Translations under genes and position numbers: made by a program
Source: CCY15215 sp039194995
Lineage (GTDB): Bacteria > Cyanobacteriota > Cyanobacteriia > Cyanobacteriales > Spirulinaceae
Assembly: GCA_039194995.1 (NCBI GenBank)
Contig: JBCCVR010000133.1
Location: 1-21,433, forward strand
Direction: 5' to 3'
Length of the DNA: 21,433 nt
Notes under the pieces: model-generated
What the model was told of the DNA's origin: nothing
The model's database searches: none
Seen by the model: the letters and a program-made list of their open reading frames with translations, nothing else
Shown: piece after piece, positions 14,712 to 21,433 of the stretch
Layout of the letters: each line of letters begins with the position of its first letter
How positions within the stretch are numbered: position 1 is the first letter of the stretch

Positions 14712-16781
14712 ATGTCATATTCTTTTCTAACCCTTTCTTTGCTTTCAACGTTAGTTTTGCTGTCTCCTCTCTCATCAGGAGTCGCGATCGCGCAAGAAAA
14801 TGAAGAGGAAACCCCCTCTCTTCGCATTAACGTTACAGATTCAATCTTAGATACTCCCACATCTACGCCATTTCGAGGAGATGCACCCTTAAGGGACTCC
14901 ACCCGCCCAACTTATGTTATCGATCGCGAACAAATCGAACAACAAGGGGCGAGAACGGTACGAGAAGCACTCCGTTTTCTCCCCGGAATTCTAGGTGATG
15001 GAACGGTAGGAACAGAAGTGAATGGATTGAGTGGGCAATTTATTCGCGGTTCTAATACGTCTCAAGTCTTGATTTTACTGGATGGTCGCCCGATTAATGC
15101 CTTGGGTTTTGGGGGCTTTGACCTATCCGAAATTACCAGTGATATTATCGAACGGGTGGAAGTTTTACCCGGAGGTGGCTCGACGCTCTACGGTTCCGAT
15201 GCGATCGGGGGAATTATTAATATTATTACCCGTCGTCCGTCGGAAGATTTTAGCGGCGAAATTGGCGTACAAGTGGGAAGTTACGGTTACAACGAGCAGA
15301 ACTTAGAACTCAGCGACTCATTGGGCGATTTTGGTTATTTTATTAACTATAATCGCGTTGCCGCAGAAAATAACTATAACTACACCATCGACGGCGTAAC
15401 CCGAAGGCGGATTAATAATGACACCGAATATAACAATCTTGCGGTCAGACTGGAACAAGAAATCGGCGATCGCGCCCTTTTACGCCTCACTTCTTTTTAC
15501 CTTCCCAAAGACCAAGGCGTACCCGGCGGTGTACCCATTGCCGATCCAGTTTTTGGGCAAGGATTTTTTAATTCCTTGACCGATAACAATCGAAAATATA
15601 CAAACCAGTTTCTAAACGATCTTTCCTTGCAACTCAAACTCGGAGAAGGCGACGATTCAGTTATCACGGCGCGGGTTTTTCTCGATTATCTCGATACGCG
15701 CTTTGAGAATCGTACTGAGTCCGCCGAAACGCTAAGTTTTACCGCACCTTTTGTTTTACAGACGACAGCACAAACCCAACAGAGTTTCGATAGCGAACAG
15801 CGATCGTTTGGCTTTCAAGTTCAACATCGCTGGCAACTTGCCCCCAATCAAAACTTAGTTTACGGTTTTGATTATCGCAACACCAATGTTAATAATTTCA
15901 GCGAAAACTTTACAACGGGATTGGTGACGACAAACTTTAATGATGAGATTAGTCAGGGGGCGGTATTTGCACAGTATGCGATTGACTTTTTACCAGAGTG
16001 GACAATGGTTTTCGGGCTGCGGCAGGAGTTTAGTAGTTTAATTAATGGGTCTGTTAGTTCTCCCAGTGTCGGCACAAAAATCCAAGCCTCCGATACGACA
16101 GTTCTCCGCGCCAATTATATTCGCAACTTCCGCACCCCCACGATCGCAAATTTATTTAATGCCAACCCAACGAATATCGGCAACCCTGATTTAAAACCCG
16201 AACGCGGGGATAGTTTTGATGTGGGTATAGATCAATCTATTTCCGATTTTGCCCTGTTACGATTTACTTATTTTGATAATACGATCTCCGATCTCATTGC
16301 CTTTCAACGGATTAGCCCTCCTGAAAATGGAGTTTCGGGAACGTTTCAAAATCTCGGACGAGTTCGCACGCGAGGATTTGAAGCTGCTGTGAATGTTCAA
16401 CCCGCTCCGAATTTCTTTTTCTCTCTTGGTTATACCCTAACCGATCCGAAAATTCTTGATAGTACTAATCCGGCAGAAGAAGGTCAAGAATTACGTTTTG
16501 CTGGCGCAAATAAGTTAAACTTAGGGTTGTGGTATGAAAATCCTTCGGGTTGGTATGCCGGACTTTTAATGAATTCTTTGGGGAGTTATCCCACCAATAA
16601 TACCAATACTGAATTTTTACCCGGTTATACCACCTTCGATCTGCGTTTGCGAGCGCCAATTTTACCCGAACTAACCGTGAGTGCAGGTGTTGAAAATATA
16701 TTCGATCGCCGCTATCAACTCTTTTCGGGTTTCCCTGATGGCGGACGGACTGTTAATGTTGGAGTCGAGTACAATTTCTAA
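14712..16781 (+). CDS. btuB: TonB-dependent outer-membrane cobalamin receptor
   Basis: A 689-residue precursor. A Sec signal (SFLTLSLLSTLVLLSPLSSGVAIA) ends before QENEEE. A TonB-box-like LRINVTD lies near residue 35. Plug domain: TYVIDREQIEQQGARTVREAL, RGSNTSQVLILLDGRPIN, IERVEVLPGGGSTLYGSDAIGGIINIITRR (about 60-180). The rest is a beta-barrel, with RNYIRNFRTPTIANLFN-type and NPDLKPE motifs, ending in an aromatic VGVEYNF as outer-membrane proteins do. It binds and imports corrinoids using TonB energy. ATG at 14712 is preferred to the adjacent TTG. The AMIN domain seen in many cyanobacterial siderophore receptors is absent. The specificity call rests on the riboswitch and on the BtuF/BtuC genes downstream. 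Confidence 0.88.
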   Translation: MSYSFLTLSLLSTLVLLSPLSSGVAIAQENEEETPSLRINVTDSILDTPTSTPFRGDAPLRDSTRPTYVIDREQIEQQGARTVREALRFLPGILGDGTVGTEVNGLSGQFIRGSNTSQVLILLDGRPINALGFGGFDLSEITSDIIERVEVLPGGGSTLYGSDAIGGIINIITRRPSEDFSGEIGVQVGSYGYNEQNLELSDSLGDFGYFINYNRVAAENNYNYTIDGVTRRRINNDTEYNNLAVRLEQEIGDRALLRLTSFYLPKDQGVPGGVPIADPVFGQGFFNSLTDNNRKYTNQFLNDLSLQLKLGEGDDSVITARVFLDYLDTRFENRTESAETLSFTAPFVLQTTAQTQQSFDSEQRSFGFQVQHRWQLAPNQNLVYGFDYRNTNVNNFSENFTTGLVTTNFNDEISQGAVFAQYAIDFLPEWTMVFGLRQEFSSLINGSVSSPSVGTKIQASDTTVLRANYIRNFRTPTIANLFNANPTNIGNPDLKPERGDSFDVGIDQSISDFALLRFTYFDNTISDLIAFQRISPPENGVSGTFQNLGRVRTRGFEAAVNVQPAPNFFFSLGYTLTDPKILDSTNPAEEGQELRFAGANKLNLGLWYENPSGWYAGLLMNSLGSYPTNNTNTEFLPGYTTFDLRLRAPILPELTVSAGVENIFDRRYQLFSGFPDGGRTVNVGVEYNF

Positions 16782-16810
16782 CAATTATCGCCACGAGTTG
16801 AGGCAAAATT

Positions 16811-17680
16811 ATGGCTGAATTTAATCCTTGGGTCTCCCCTTTAAATCGTCGCATTGTGGAAGCAACGCCAACAGGTGGAACGATCGAATACGAGGATTTT
16901 CCTTGTGCGATCGCCGTGTTGGGTCCCCTTCTCTATACTCTCTTCCAAGAACGCTGGCAAGAAGTCGAGATCGGTCATGTCGTACAAGGGAGCGTTTTAG
17001 AACTCTCCTTTGTTAAACCTCCCAAAATCTGCATTTTATACGATGGCTATCTCACGGTAGCAACGGAAGCATGGCATTTACATCTCTGCGTTGAAGCGCA
17101 TTTGGGGGGTCCTCATTGCAAAACACCGCCAGAGTTGAGAGAGCAGCGTTTAGTCAATCGTGGGGCGCTCTATCGCCGTCTCAATGAGAAAGGAAAGCCC
17201 ACCAGTTGGGGGATTCAATTTTGGAATGGGGATGGGGAAAAAATGATGAGTCTTTTTCTTCCGAATCCTTATTTAGGAGAGGATGAAGACTTATTACCGG
17301 AAGGAAAGCCGCAACTCGAAAAACTCGGACTCTATGAAGCCTTGCGGGAAATTTACGTTTTAGGCAAACAACCGATACCTTTCACCGAAAACCCTCTGAA
17401 ACGTCCCTATTTAGCCGTCTGTCGTTCCAGTCGTTGCAATCCCTCTCGCAATTGGCAGCCGACGTTTGATGCCTTAAAAACCGCGATCGATGAGGCGGGT
17501 TTGGATATCCCCGTACAAACCGCAGGATGCTTGGAAGTCTGCAAACTGGGCCCGGTGGTGTTCTATTCTGGCGATCGCACTTGGTACGTGCAAGCCAAAC
17601 CCGACATCGCCCAACGCATTATTGAGGAACATTTGGTCGCCGATCGCAAAGTTGCAACGAACCTTTATCCCCGTTCTTGA
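16811..17680 (+). CDS. Protein with C-terminal thioredoxin-like [2Fe-2S] ferredoxin domain
   Basis: A 289-residue soluble protein in two parts. Residues about 1-195 form an uncharacterised domain with GHVVQGSVLELSF, CILYDGYLTVATEAWHLHLCVEAH and HC (His89, His91, Cys93, His96, His102, Cys103), a cluster that could bind metal or haem. Residues about 197-277 are a thioredoxin-like [2Fe-2S] ferredoxin domain: AVCRSSRC (Cys204, Cys209) and GCLEVCKLGPVVFY (Cys240, Cys244). It starts 29 bp after btuB and its stop is 3 bp before btuF, so it belongs to the B12 unit. A redox step on imported corrinoid (for example cobalt reduction or upper-ligand removal) would fit; this is inference. The N-terminal family is not recognised with certainty. 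Confidence 0.8.
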   Translation: MAEFNPWVSPLNRRIVEATPTGGTIEYEDFPCAIAVLGPLLYTLFQERWQEVEIGHVVQGSVLELSFVKPPKICILYDGYLTVATEAWHLHLCVEAHLGGPHCKTPPELREQRLVNRGALYRRLNEKGKPTSWGIQFWNGDGEKMMSLFLPNPYLGEDEDLLPEGKPQLEKLGLYEALREIYVLGKQPIPFTENPLKRPYLAVCRSSRCNPSRNWQPTFDALKTAIDEAGLDIPVQTAGCLEVCKLGPVVFYSGDRTWYVQAKPDIAQRIIEEHLVADRKVATNLYPRS

Positions 17681-17683
17681 AAT

Positions 17684-18889
17684 ATGCAACGATTCCTTCA
17701 GAACAGTCAATGGATTCTCGTGGCGATCGCGGCGATCGCCTCGGGCTGTCAGATGCGATCGACGCTCGAGCCAGATCGCCCCCAGCGAGAGCATTCTGAA
17801 TGCGTAGAAAATTACGATCCCGATCTGGATTATTTTCGCGAACGCACTCAACCGCAATACGCGACGGGGTTTTCTGTGGAATATCACAAAAACTACAAAA
17901 TTGTCACCGTTCGCAATCCTTGGCAAGAAACCGATACGACCTTTCAATACTTGCTCGTTCAATGCGGAACGCCCAAACCCGAAGGCTCGGCAGAAATGCA
18001 GGCGTTCGAAATCCCCGTGCAAAGCGTCGTTACCCTATCGACAACCCATTTACCTCACTTGGATCGCTTGGGCATTATCGATCGCTTAATCGGCGTGAGT
18101 CGCTTTAACACCGTCAATACTGCCAGTGTGAGAGCTAAAATCGAGCAAGGAGAACTCCTCGAAACGAGTTCCGGTCGTACCCTCAACATCGAGGCTTTAT
18201 TGGAGCGATCGCCAGATGTGCTCCTGACTTACGGAACGGGAAATCCCGAATTCGATCGCCACGAACAATTAATCGCCGCCGGAATTCCCGTGGCGATGGT
18301 GGCGGAATATATGGAATCTTCTCCTTTAGGTCGGGCGGAATGGATCAAATTCACCGCTTTGTTTTTTAATCGAGAAGCAGAGGCGAACGAGATTTTTAGC
18401 GAGATCGCCCGGGAATACGAGAGCCTACTCGAGTTAACCCGCCAAGTTGAAGATCTGCCGACAGTTTTTGCCGGATTTAGTTATGAGGGAACGTGGTATG
18501 TTGCCGGGGCGAATAGTTATGTGGGGCAATTTCTCGAAGATGCCGGAGCCGATTATATTTGGTCGGATTTGACCATCGCTGGCAGTTCTCCCAAAGATTT
18601 TGAGGCGGTTTTCGATCGCGCGAAAGATGCCGATTATTGGTTGAATGCGAGTCAAGACTGGAAACATCGCGACGACGCGATCGCCGCCGATATCCGTTAT
18701 GGGAAATTTGCCGCCCTGCAAAGCGATCGCGTCTTTAATCCCACCGCTCGACTCTCACCCGAGGGAGGGAATGATTATTGGGAGACGGGAATGCTCGAAC
18801 CCCATCTCATCCTTGCAGATTTAATCGCTATTTTACATCCCGAACTTTTGCCCGATCGCCAACTGAAATATTATCGCCAACTGGATTAA
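17684..18889 (+). CDS. btuF: Cobalamin/siderophore-type periplasmic binding lipoprotein
   Basis: A 401-residue precursor with a lipoprotein signal and lipobox ASGC (cysteine 22). The mature protein has the two-lobed class III binding-protein layout: KIVTVRNPW, PVQSVVTLSTTHLPHLDRLGIIDRLIGVS, the long spanning helix around 225-260, then YVAGANSYVGQFLEDAGADYIW and GNDYWETGMLEPHLILADL. It should capture a corrinoid in the periplasm and hand it to the permease. It is longer than Escherichia coli BtuF (about 266), and about 70 residues before the first lobe (23-110, with two extra cysteines) are additional. It begins 3 bp after the ferredoxin-domain gene, so it is co-transcribed. An iron-siderophore ligand is the alternative. 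Confidence 0.85.
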   Translation: MQRFLQNSQWILVAIAAIASGCQMRSTLEPDRPQREHSECVENYDPDLDYFRERTQPQYATGFSVEYHKNYKIVTVRNPWQETDTTFQYLLVQCGTPKPEGSAEMQAFEIPVQSVVTLSTTHLPHLDRLGIIDRLIGVSRFNTVNTASVRAKIEQGELLETSSGRTLNIEALLERSPDVLLTYGTGNPEFDRHEQLIAAGIPVAMVAEYMESSPLGRAEWIKFTALFFNREAEANEIFSEIAREYESLLELTRQVEDLPTVFAGFSYEGTWYVAGANSYVGQFLEDAGADYIWSDLTIAGSSPKDFEAVFDRAKDADYWLNASQDWKHRDDAIAADIRYGKFAALQSDRVFNPTARLSPEGGNDYWETGMLEPHLILADLIAILHPELLPDRQLKYYRQLD

Positions 18890-18895
18890 AAACCG

Positions 18896-18923
18896 TAACT
18901 GATAACTGATAACCGATAACTGA
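18896..18923. repeat. Heptamer tandem repeat (STRR), TAACTGA x4
   Basis: Four units (TAACTGA, TAACTGA, TAACCGA, TAACTGA) end 1 nt before the start codon of the phosphoesterase gene and replace the normal Shine-Dalgarno position. Confidence 0.9.
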
Positions 18924-18924
18924 A

Positions 18925-19671
18925 ATGACGATCATTGCTCATATCACCGATACCCATCTTTTATCCCATCCCCGCGATCTCCTGCGAGGATGCAATCCTT
19001 GGCAGTCTCTCAAAGCCGTTTTGCAGGACATTGCCGCCGTGCAGCCGGATTATCTCTTACTCACCGGAGATATTGCTGACGCGGGGAAATCGACAGCTTA
19101 CGAGCAAGCGATCGCCCTGATTGCACCCCTGCAAATTCCAACCTATTGGCTGCCCGGAAACCACGATGCGATCGCGCCTTTATTCAACTGTTTTACCCAT
19201 CCCTTCTTCCAGCCGCCTCAAGGGACAATTTGGGAAGATTGGCAATTTCTCTCTTTAGATTCAACTCAAGCGGGAGCGCAGTGGGGCGAAGGAAAGTTAA
19301 CGCAGGAATCCTTACAAAAGTTAGAAAAACGATTGCAACGCTGTTCCCTTCCCGCTCTCATTGCCCTCCACCACCATCCCTTACCCATTGGACTGGACTG
19401 GTTGGACTCGATCGCCTTGCAAAATGCCGATGAATTCCTCGCTCTCGTCGATCGCTTCCCTCACGTTAAATTAGTGCTTTTCGGCCATATCCACAGTCCC
19501 TTTCATCGACAACGGGGAGAAATTGATTTTTATGGCACCCCCTCCACCTGCGTGCAACTGCATCGGGAAGACGACAGCATCAGCGATCGCCAGCCCGGTT
19601 TTCGCCTGTTGCACCTTCATGCCGATGGAACTCACAAAACCGAAGTTCGGCGCGTTTGCGTCTTAACCTGA
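18925..19671 (+). CDS. Calcineurin-like metallophosphoesterase (CpdA-like)
   Basis: A 248-residue cytosolic enzyme with the full two-metal motif set: DTH (9-11), TGDIAD (47-52, metal-bridging Asp), GNHD (78-81), HHHP (149-152) and GHIH (187-190). By family it hydrolyses phosphodiesters or phosphomonoesters, 3',5'-cAMP being the known CpdA substrate. Its place between btuF and btuC in a riboswitch-led unit raises the possibility of a role in nucleotide-loop or corrinoid phosphate metabolism; this is inference. ATG lies directly after the heptamer array. Its TGA shares one base with the btuC ATG (TGATG). Confidence 0.9.
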   Translation: MTIIAHITDTHLLSHPRDLLRGCNPWQSLKAVLQDIAAVQPDYLLLTGDIADAGKSTAYEQAIALIAPLQIPTYWLPGNHDAIAPLFNCFTHPFFQPPQGTIWEDWQFLSLDSTQAGAQWGEGKLTQESLQKLEKRLQRCSLPALIALHHHPLPIGLDWLDSIALQNADEFLALVDRFPHVKLVLFGHIHSPFHRQRGEIDFYGTPSTCVQLHREDDSISDRQPGFRLLHLHADGTHKTEVRRVCVLT

Positions 19672-20678
19672 TGAGGAATCGCAAGCGATTTGGAGGCTTC
19701 CTCCTCTTAACTCTCGTCCTCGCGATCGCCTTCGTGGGGCGCTTGGGTATGGGATCCGTCGAGATTCCTTTTACCGAAGTTCTGGGGATTTTATGGGGGC
19801 AAGAACCGACGCGATCGGCATGGCGCGAGATCGTCCTTCAGTTTCGCTTACCCCGCGCCCTCGCGGCGATCGCTTCGGGGGCGGCCTTATCCGTCAGTGG
19901 GTTGCAAGTCCAAACCCTCTTTCGCAACCCCCTCGCCGGGCCCTCCATTTTGGGCATTAATGCGGGGGCGAGTTTAGCCGTCGCCGTGGTGGTTTTAGCG
20001 ATGGGTGGAACAATCGTTCCCAACCTCGGTATCGCGCTGGCTGCCGGGGTGGGGGCGGGTTTGGCGGCGGGTTTGCTGCTCCTGATTTCCCAACGGTTGC
20101 AAGGTCAACTGGCTCTATTGGTTTTCGGGTTAATGTTCGGCTATCTGACCACGGCTTTTGTAACAATTTTACTTCACTTTAGCACCATCGAGCGCACCCA
20201 AACTTATCTCATTTGGACGTTTGGCAGTTTTGCAGGGGTAACTTGGCCGCAAATTCGCATTTTATTGCCAATGGTGGCGATCGGCTTATTCATTTCTGGA
20301 TTGCTGTGCGGTTCTCTCAATCTGCTTTTACTTGGCGACGAGCAAGCGCGCAGTTTGGGTTTATCCGTGCAAGCCGTCCGAACGGGGATCGTTCTTAGTG
20401 CCGCACTTTTAGCCGGGACGGTGACGGCATTTTGCGGTCCCGTGGCTTTTTTAGGCGTTGCCGTTCCTCATTTATGTCGCAGTGGGTTCAAAAGTGCCGA
20501 ACATCACATCTTGATTCCAGCCACGATTTTAACGGGCGCTTTATTGGCATTATTTGCCGATGCGATCGCCCAATTTCCCGGTAGCGATACGATTTTACCC
20601 CTCAATGCTATCACCGCACTTTTGGGCGCTCCGGTTGTCGCCGGGTTGGTCTGGCGGCGGCAGCATTTTTTCCGTTAG
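19671..20678 (+). CDS. btuC: FecCD/BtuC-family ABC permease
   Basis: A 335-residue inner-membrane protein with about ten transmembrane helices. Family motifs: LPRALAAIASGAALSVSGLQVQTLFRNPLAGPSILGINAGASLA (about 61-104), AVRTGIVLSAALLAGTVTAFCGPVAFLGVAVPHLCR (coupling-helix region) and LPLNAITALLGAPVV near the end. It imports B12 or siderophores together with a BtuF protein and a BtuD ATPase. ATG at 19671 overlaps the preceding TGA and is chosen over TTG 19656, giving a normal MRNRKRF start. No ATPase gene follows. It is the last gene of the unit. Confidence 0.92.
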   Translation: MRNRKRFGGFLLLTLVLAIAFVGRLGMGSVEIPFTEVLGILWGQEPTRSAWREIVLQFRLPRALAAIASGAALSVSGLQVQTLFRNPLAGPSILGINAGASLAVAVVVLAMGGTIVPNLGIALAAGVGAGLAAGLLLLISQRLQGQLALLVFGLMFGYLTTAFVTILLHFSTIERTQTYLIWTFGSFAGVTWPQIRILLPMVAIGLFISGLLCGSLNLLLLGDEQARSLGLSVQAVRTGIVLSAALLAGTVTAFCGPVAFLGVAVPHLCRSGFKSAEHHILIPATILTGALLALFADAIAQFPGSDTILPLNAITALLGAPVVAGLVWRRQHFFR

Positions 20679-20837
20679 CACGGCAATCTGAAATTTGAGA
20701 GCTCCTCTCCTGCTTGGTAGAAAACTTAAGCGGAAGTTATCAGTCATAAATATTATTTATATTTTTCAGGGCTTAACATTTTTGAAAATTATCGTTACGC
20801 TAGGAATATAGCAAGTCAGCAAGACCCATCTAGAATT

Positions 20838-21170
20838 ATGTTACACATCGTTGCCCAAACAATCGGAGTTTTGTTTTCCTCGAATCAGACTTCTCTCTCT
20901 TCAGATTCTATCACCTTCGATCCCTATCAACCCCTGCGCCAATGGTTGAACGAATTTGAAATGAATGATGCCGCGATCGCCCATTTAATCTGCCGTCTCA
21001 TCCCCGCGCAATGTCCGTTTGCTCGTAAAATTCAACTGTTGGGATGGAGCGTCCAAATTCCACCATTATGTAAGTTAAATCCCGTTTATGAAGAAGTCGT
21101 GTATCTGAGATTTCGCGCCCTGTCTTACCTCGCCGATCGCTGCGGTGAAGATATCGGACACTATTGCTAA
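20838..21170 (+). CDS. Mo-dependent nitrogenase C-terminal (Mo-nitro_C) family protein
   Basis: A 110-residue small protein of a family found across cyanobacteria, including non-fixers. Seen: LRQWLNEFEMNDAAIAHLICRLIPAQCPFARKI (about 34-66), PPLCKLNPVYEEVVYLRFRALSYLADRCGED (about 75-105). The name comes from similarity to a domain beside nitrogenase genes; by itself it does not show nitrogen fixation. Conserved cysteines at about 52, 59 and 78 may bind metal. It has its own upstream region of 159 bp after btuC and is likely monocistronic. Function unknown. Confidence 0.88.
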   Translation: MLHIVAQTIGVLFSSNQTSLSSDSITFDPYQPLRQWLNEFEMNDAAIAHLICRLIPAQCPFARKIQLLGWSVQIPPLCKLNPVYEEVVYLRFRALSYLADRCGEDIGHYC

Positions 21171-21205
21171 CACGAGAGGCGCATTATGCCCACAACCCGA
21201 ACGAT

Positions 21206-21227
21206 CCCCGCTACAAACCAAGCGGGG
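21206..21227. terminator. GC hairpin between convergent genes
   Basis: CCCCGCT (21206-21212) pairs with AGCGGGG (21221-21227), 8-nt loop. It lies between the Mo-nitro_C gene and the convergent partial gene. No clear U-run on either side, so activity is uncertain. Confidence 0.4.
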
Positions 21228-21259
21228 ACAAGCCTAAAATATCGCGATTCGGGAGCCTA

Positions 21260-21433
21260 TTAAAGCGATCGCAGGAAATTAAAGAATCCTTTCAAGAAGT
21301 TTTGCAAGCCTTCATTTTTAGCAAATTTTTGCTTATTCAATAGCAATCCAGCTTTGCTATTGACTTCGGAAAGGGTGGGGTAAATGTGAATTCCCGTTAA
21401 AGATTTGACGGGGAGTTTATTCGCCATTGCCAA
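21260..21433 (-). CDS. C-terminal end of a flavoprotein disulfide reductase-like protein (partial)
   Basis: The last 57 residues of a gene that begins beyond the window. Reading LAMANKLPVKSLTGIHIYPTLSEVNSKAG, it matches the closing helix-strand of the dimerisation domain of pyridine-nucleotide disulfide oxidoreductases, where H-x-YPT-x-SE is typical (as in mercuric-reductase-like and lipoamide dehydrogenase-like proteins). A short lysine-rich tail ends at TAA 21262-21260. The exact enzyme cannot be told from this part. Confidence 0.7.
   Translation of the reverse strand: MAMANKLPVKSLTGIHIYPTLSEVNSKAGLLLNKQKFAKNEGLQNFLKGFFNFLRSL

Noticed and set aside
14503..14712. 69-codon ORF in the btuB leader
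   Set aside because: The region is better explained as a structured leader; composition is not protein-like and there is no ribosome site.
20838..21170. Evidence for nitrogen fixation from the Mo-nitro_C protein
   Set aside because: The family occurs in many non-fixing cyanobacteria, and no nif gene is present here.
1..21433. HIP1 (GCGATCGC) sites as operators or a mobile repeat
   Set aside because: They are spread over coding and non-coding DNA throughout the window, as is usual for cyanobacteria, so no local regulatory role can be inferred.

Overview
The window is chromosomal DNA from a cyanobacterium, probably a filamentous one. The evidence is the very high density of the palindrome GCGATCGC (HIP1) in and between genes, the nblS-purD gene pair, xisH/xisI genes, a Uma2-family nuclease, a Mo-nitro_C small protein and heptamer short tandem repeats (STRR). 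I cannot name the genus from the sequence alone.

Layout. (1) 1-2780: three back-to-back hairpins at the left edge, then a two-gene unit encoding a TPR protein and a P-loop ATPase whose stop and start overlap. (2) 2838-4362: a Na+/Ca2+ antiporter on the minus strand, then a decayed IS4-type element (3862-4362) with perfect 20-bp inverted ends, carrying only the C-terminal transposase segment and interrupted by a 117-bp MITE. (3) 4392-9395, all minus strand: purD, the sensor kinase gene nblS, and a lipoprotein gene that overlaps nblS by 4 nt. (4) 9396-12545: an AT-rich gap, a small secreted cysteine-containing protein, an ABC ATPase of the B12/iron-siderophore class (minus), a Uma2 nuclease (plus), and a compact structured RNA or 28-codon ORF ending in a strong terminator. 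(5) 12556-14088: a minus-strand unit xisH-xisI-37-aa ORF-184-aa ORF, with imperfect 47-bp direct repeats upstream of the first gene and within the 37-aa ORF. (6) 14217-20678: a cobalamin riboswitch and the B12 uptake unit it should control: BtuB-like TonB receptor, a protein with a [2Fe-2S] ferredoxin domain, BtuF-like lipoprotein, metallophosphoesterase, BtuC-like permease. (7) 20838-21433: a Mo-nitro_C protein and the C-terminal end of a minus-strand flavoprotein disulfide reductase-like gene that runs off the window.

How the parts fit. The clearest pathway is corrinoid import: outer-membrane receptor, lipid-anchored binding protein, inner-membrane permease, and probably the ATPase at 10697, which lies about 3.2 kb away on the other strand. 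The ferredoxin-domain protein and the phosphoesterase sit inside the riboswitch-led unit and are candidate accessory factors for handling imported corrinoids; this is inference from context. The nblS-lipoprotein overlap suggests a coupled periplasmic partner or co-regulated product for the light/nutrient stress kinase. Four heptamer STRR arrays lie upstream of start codons, three of them within 5 bases of the codon.
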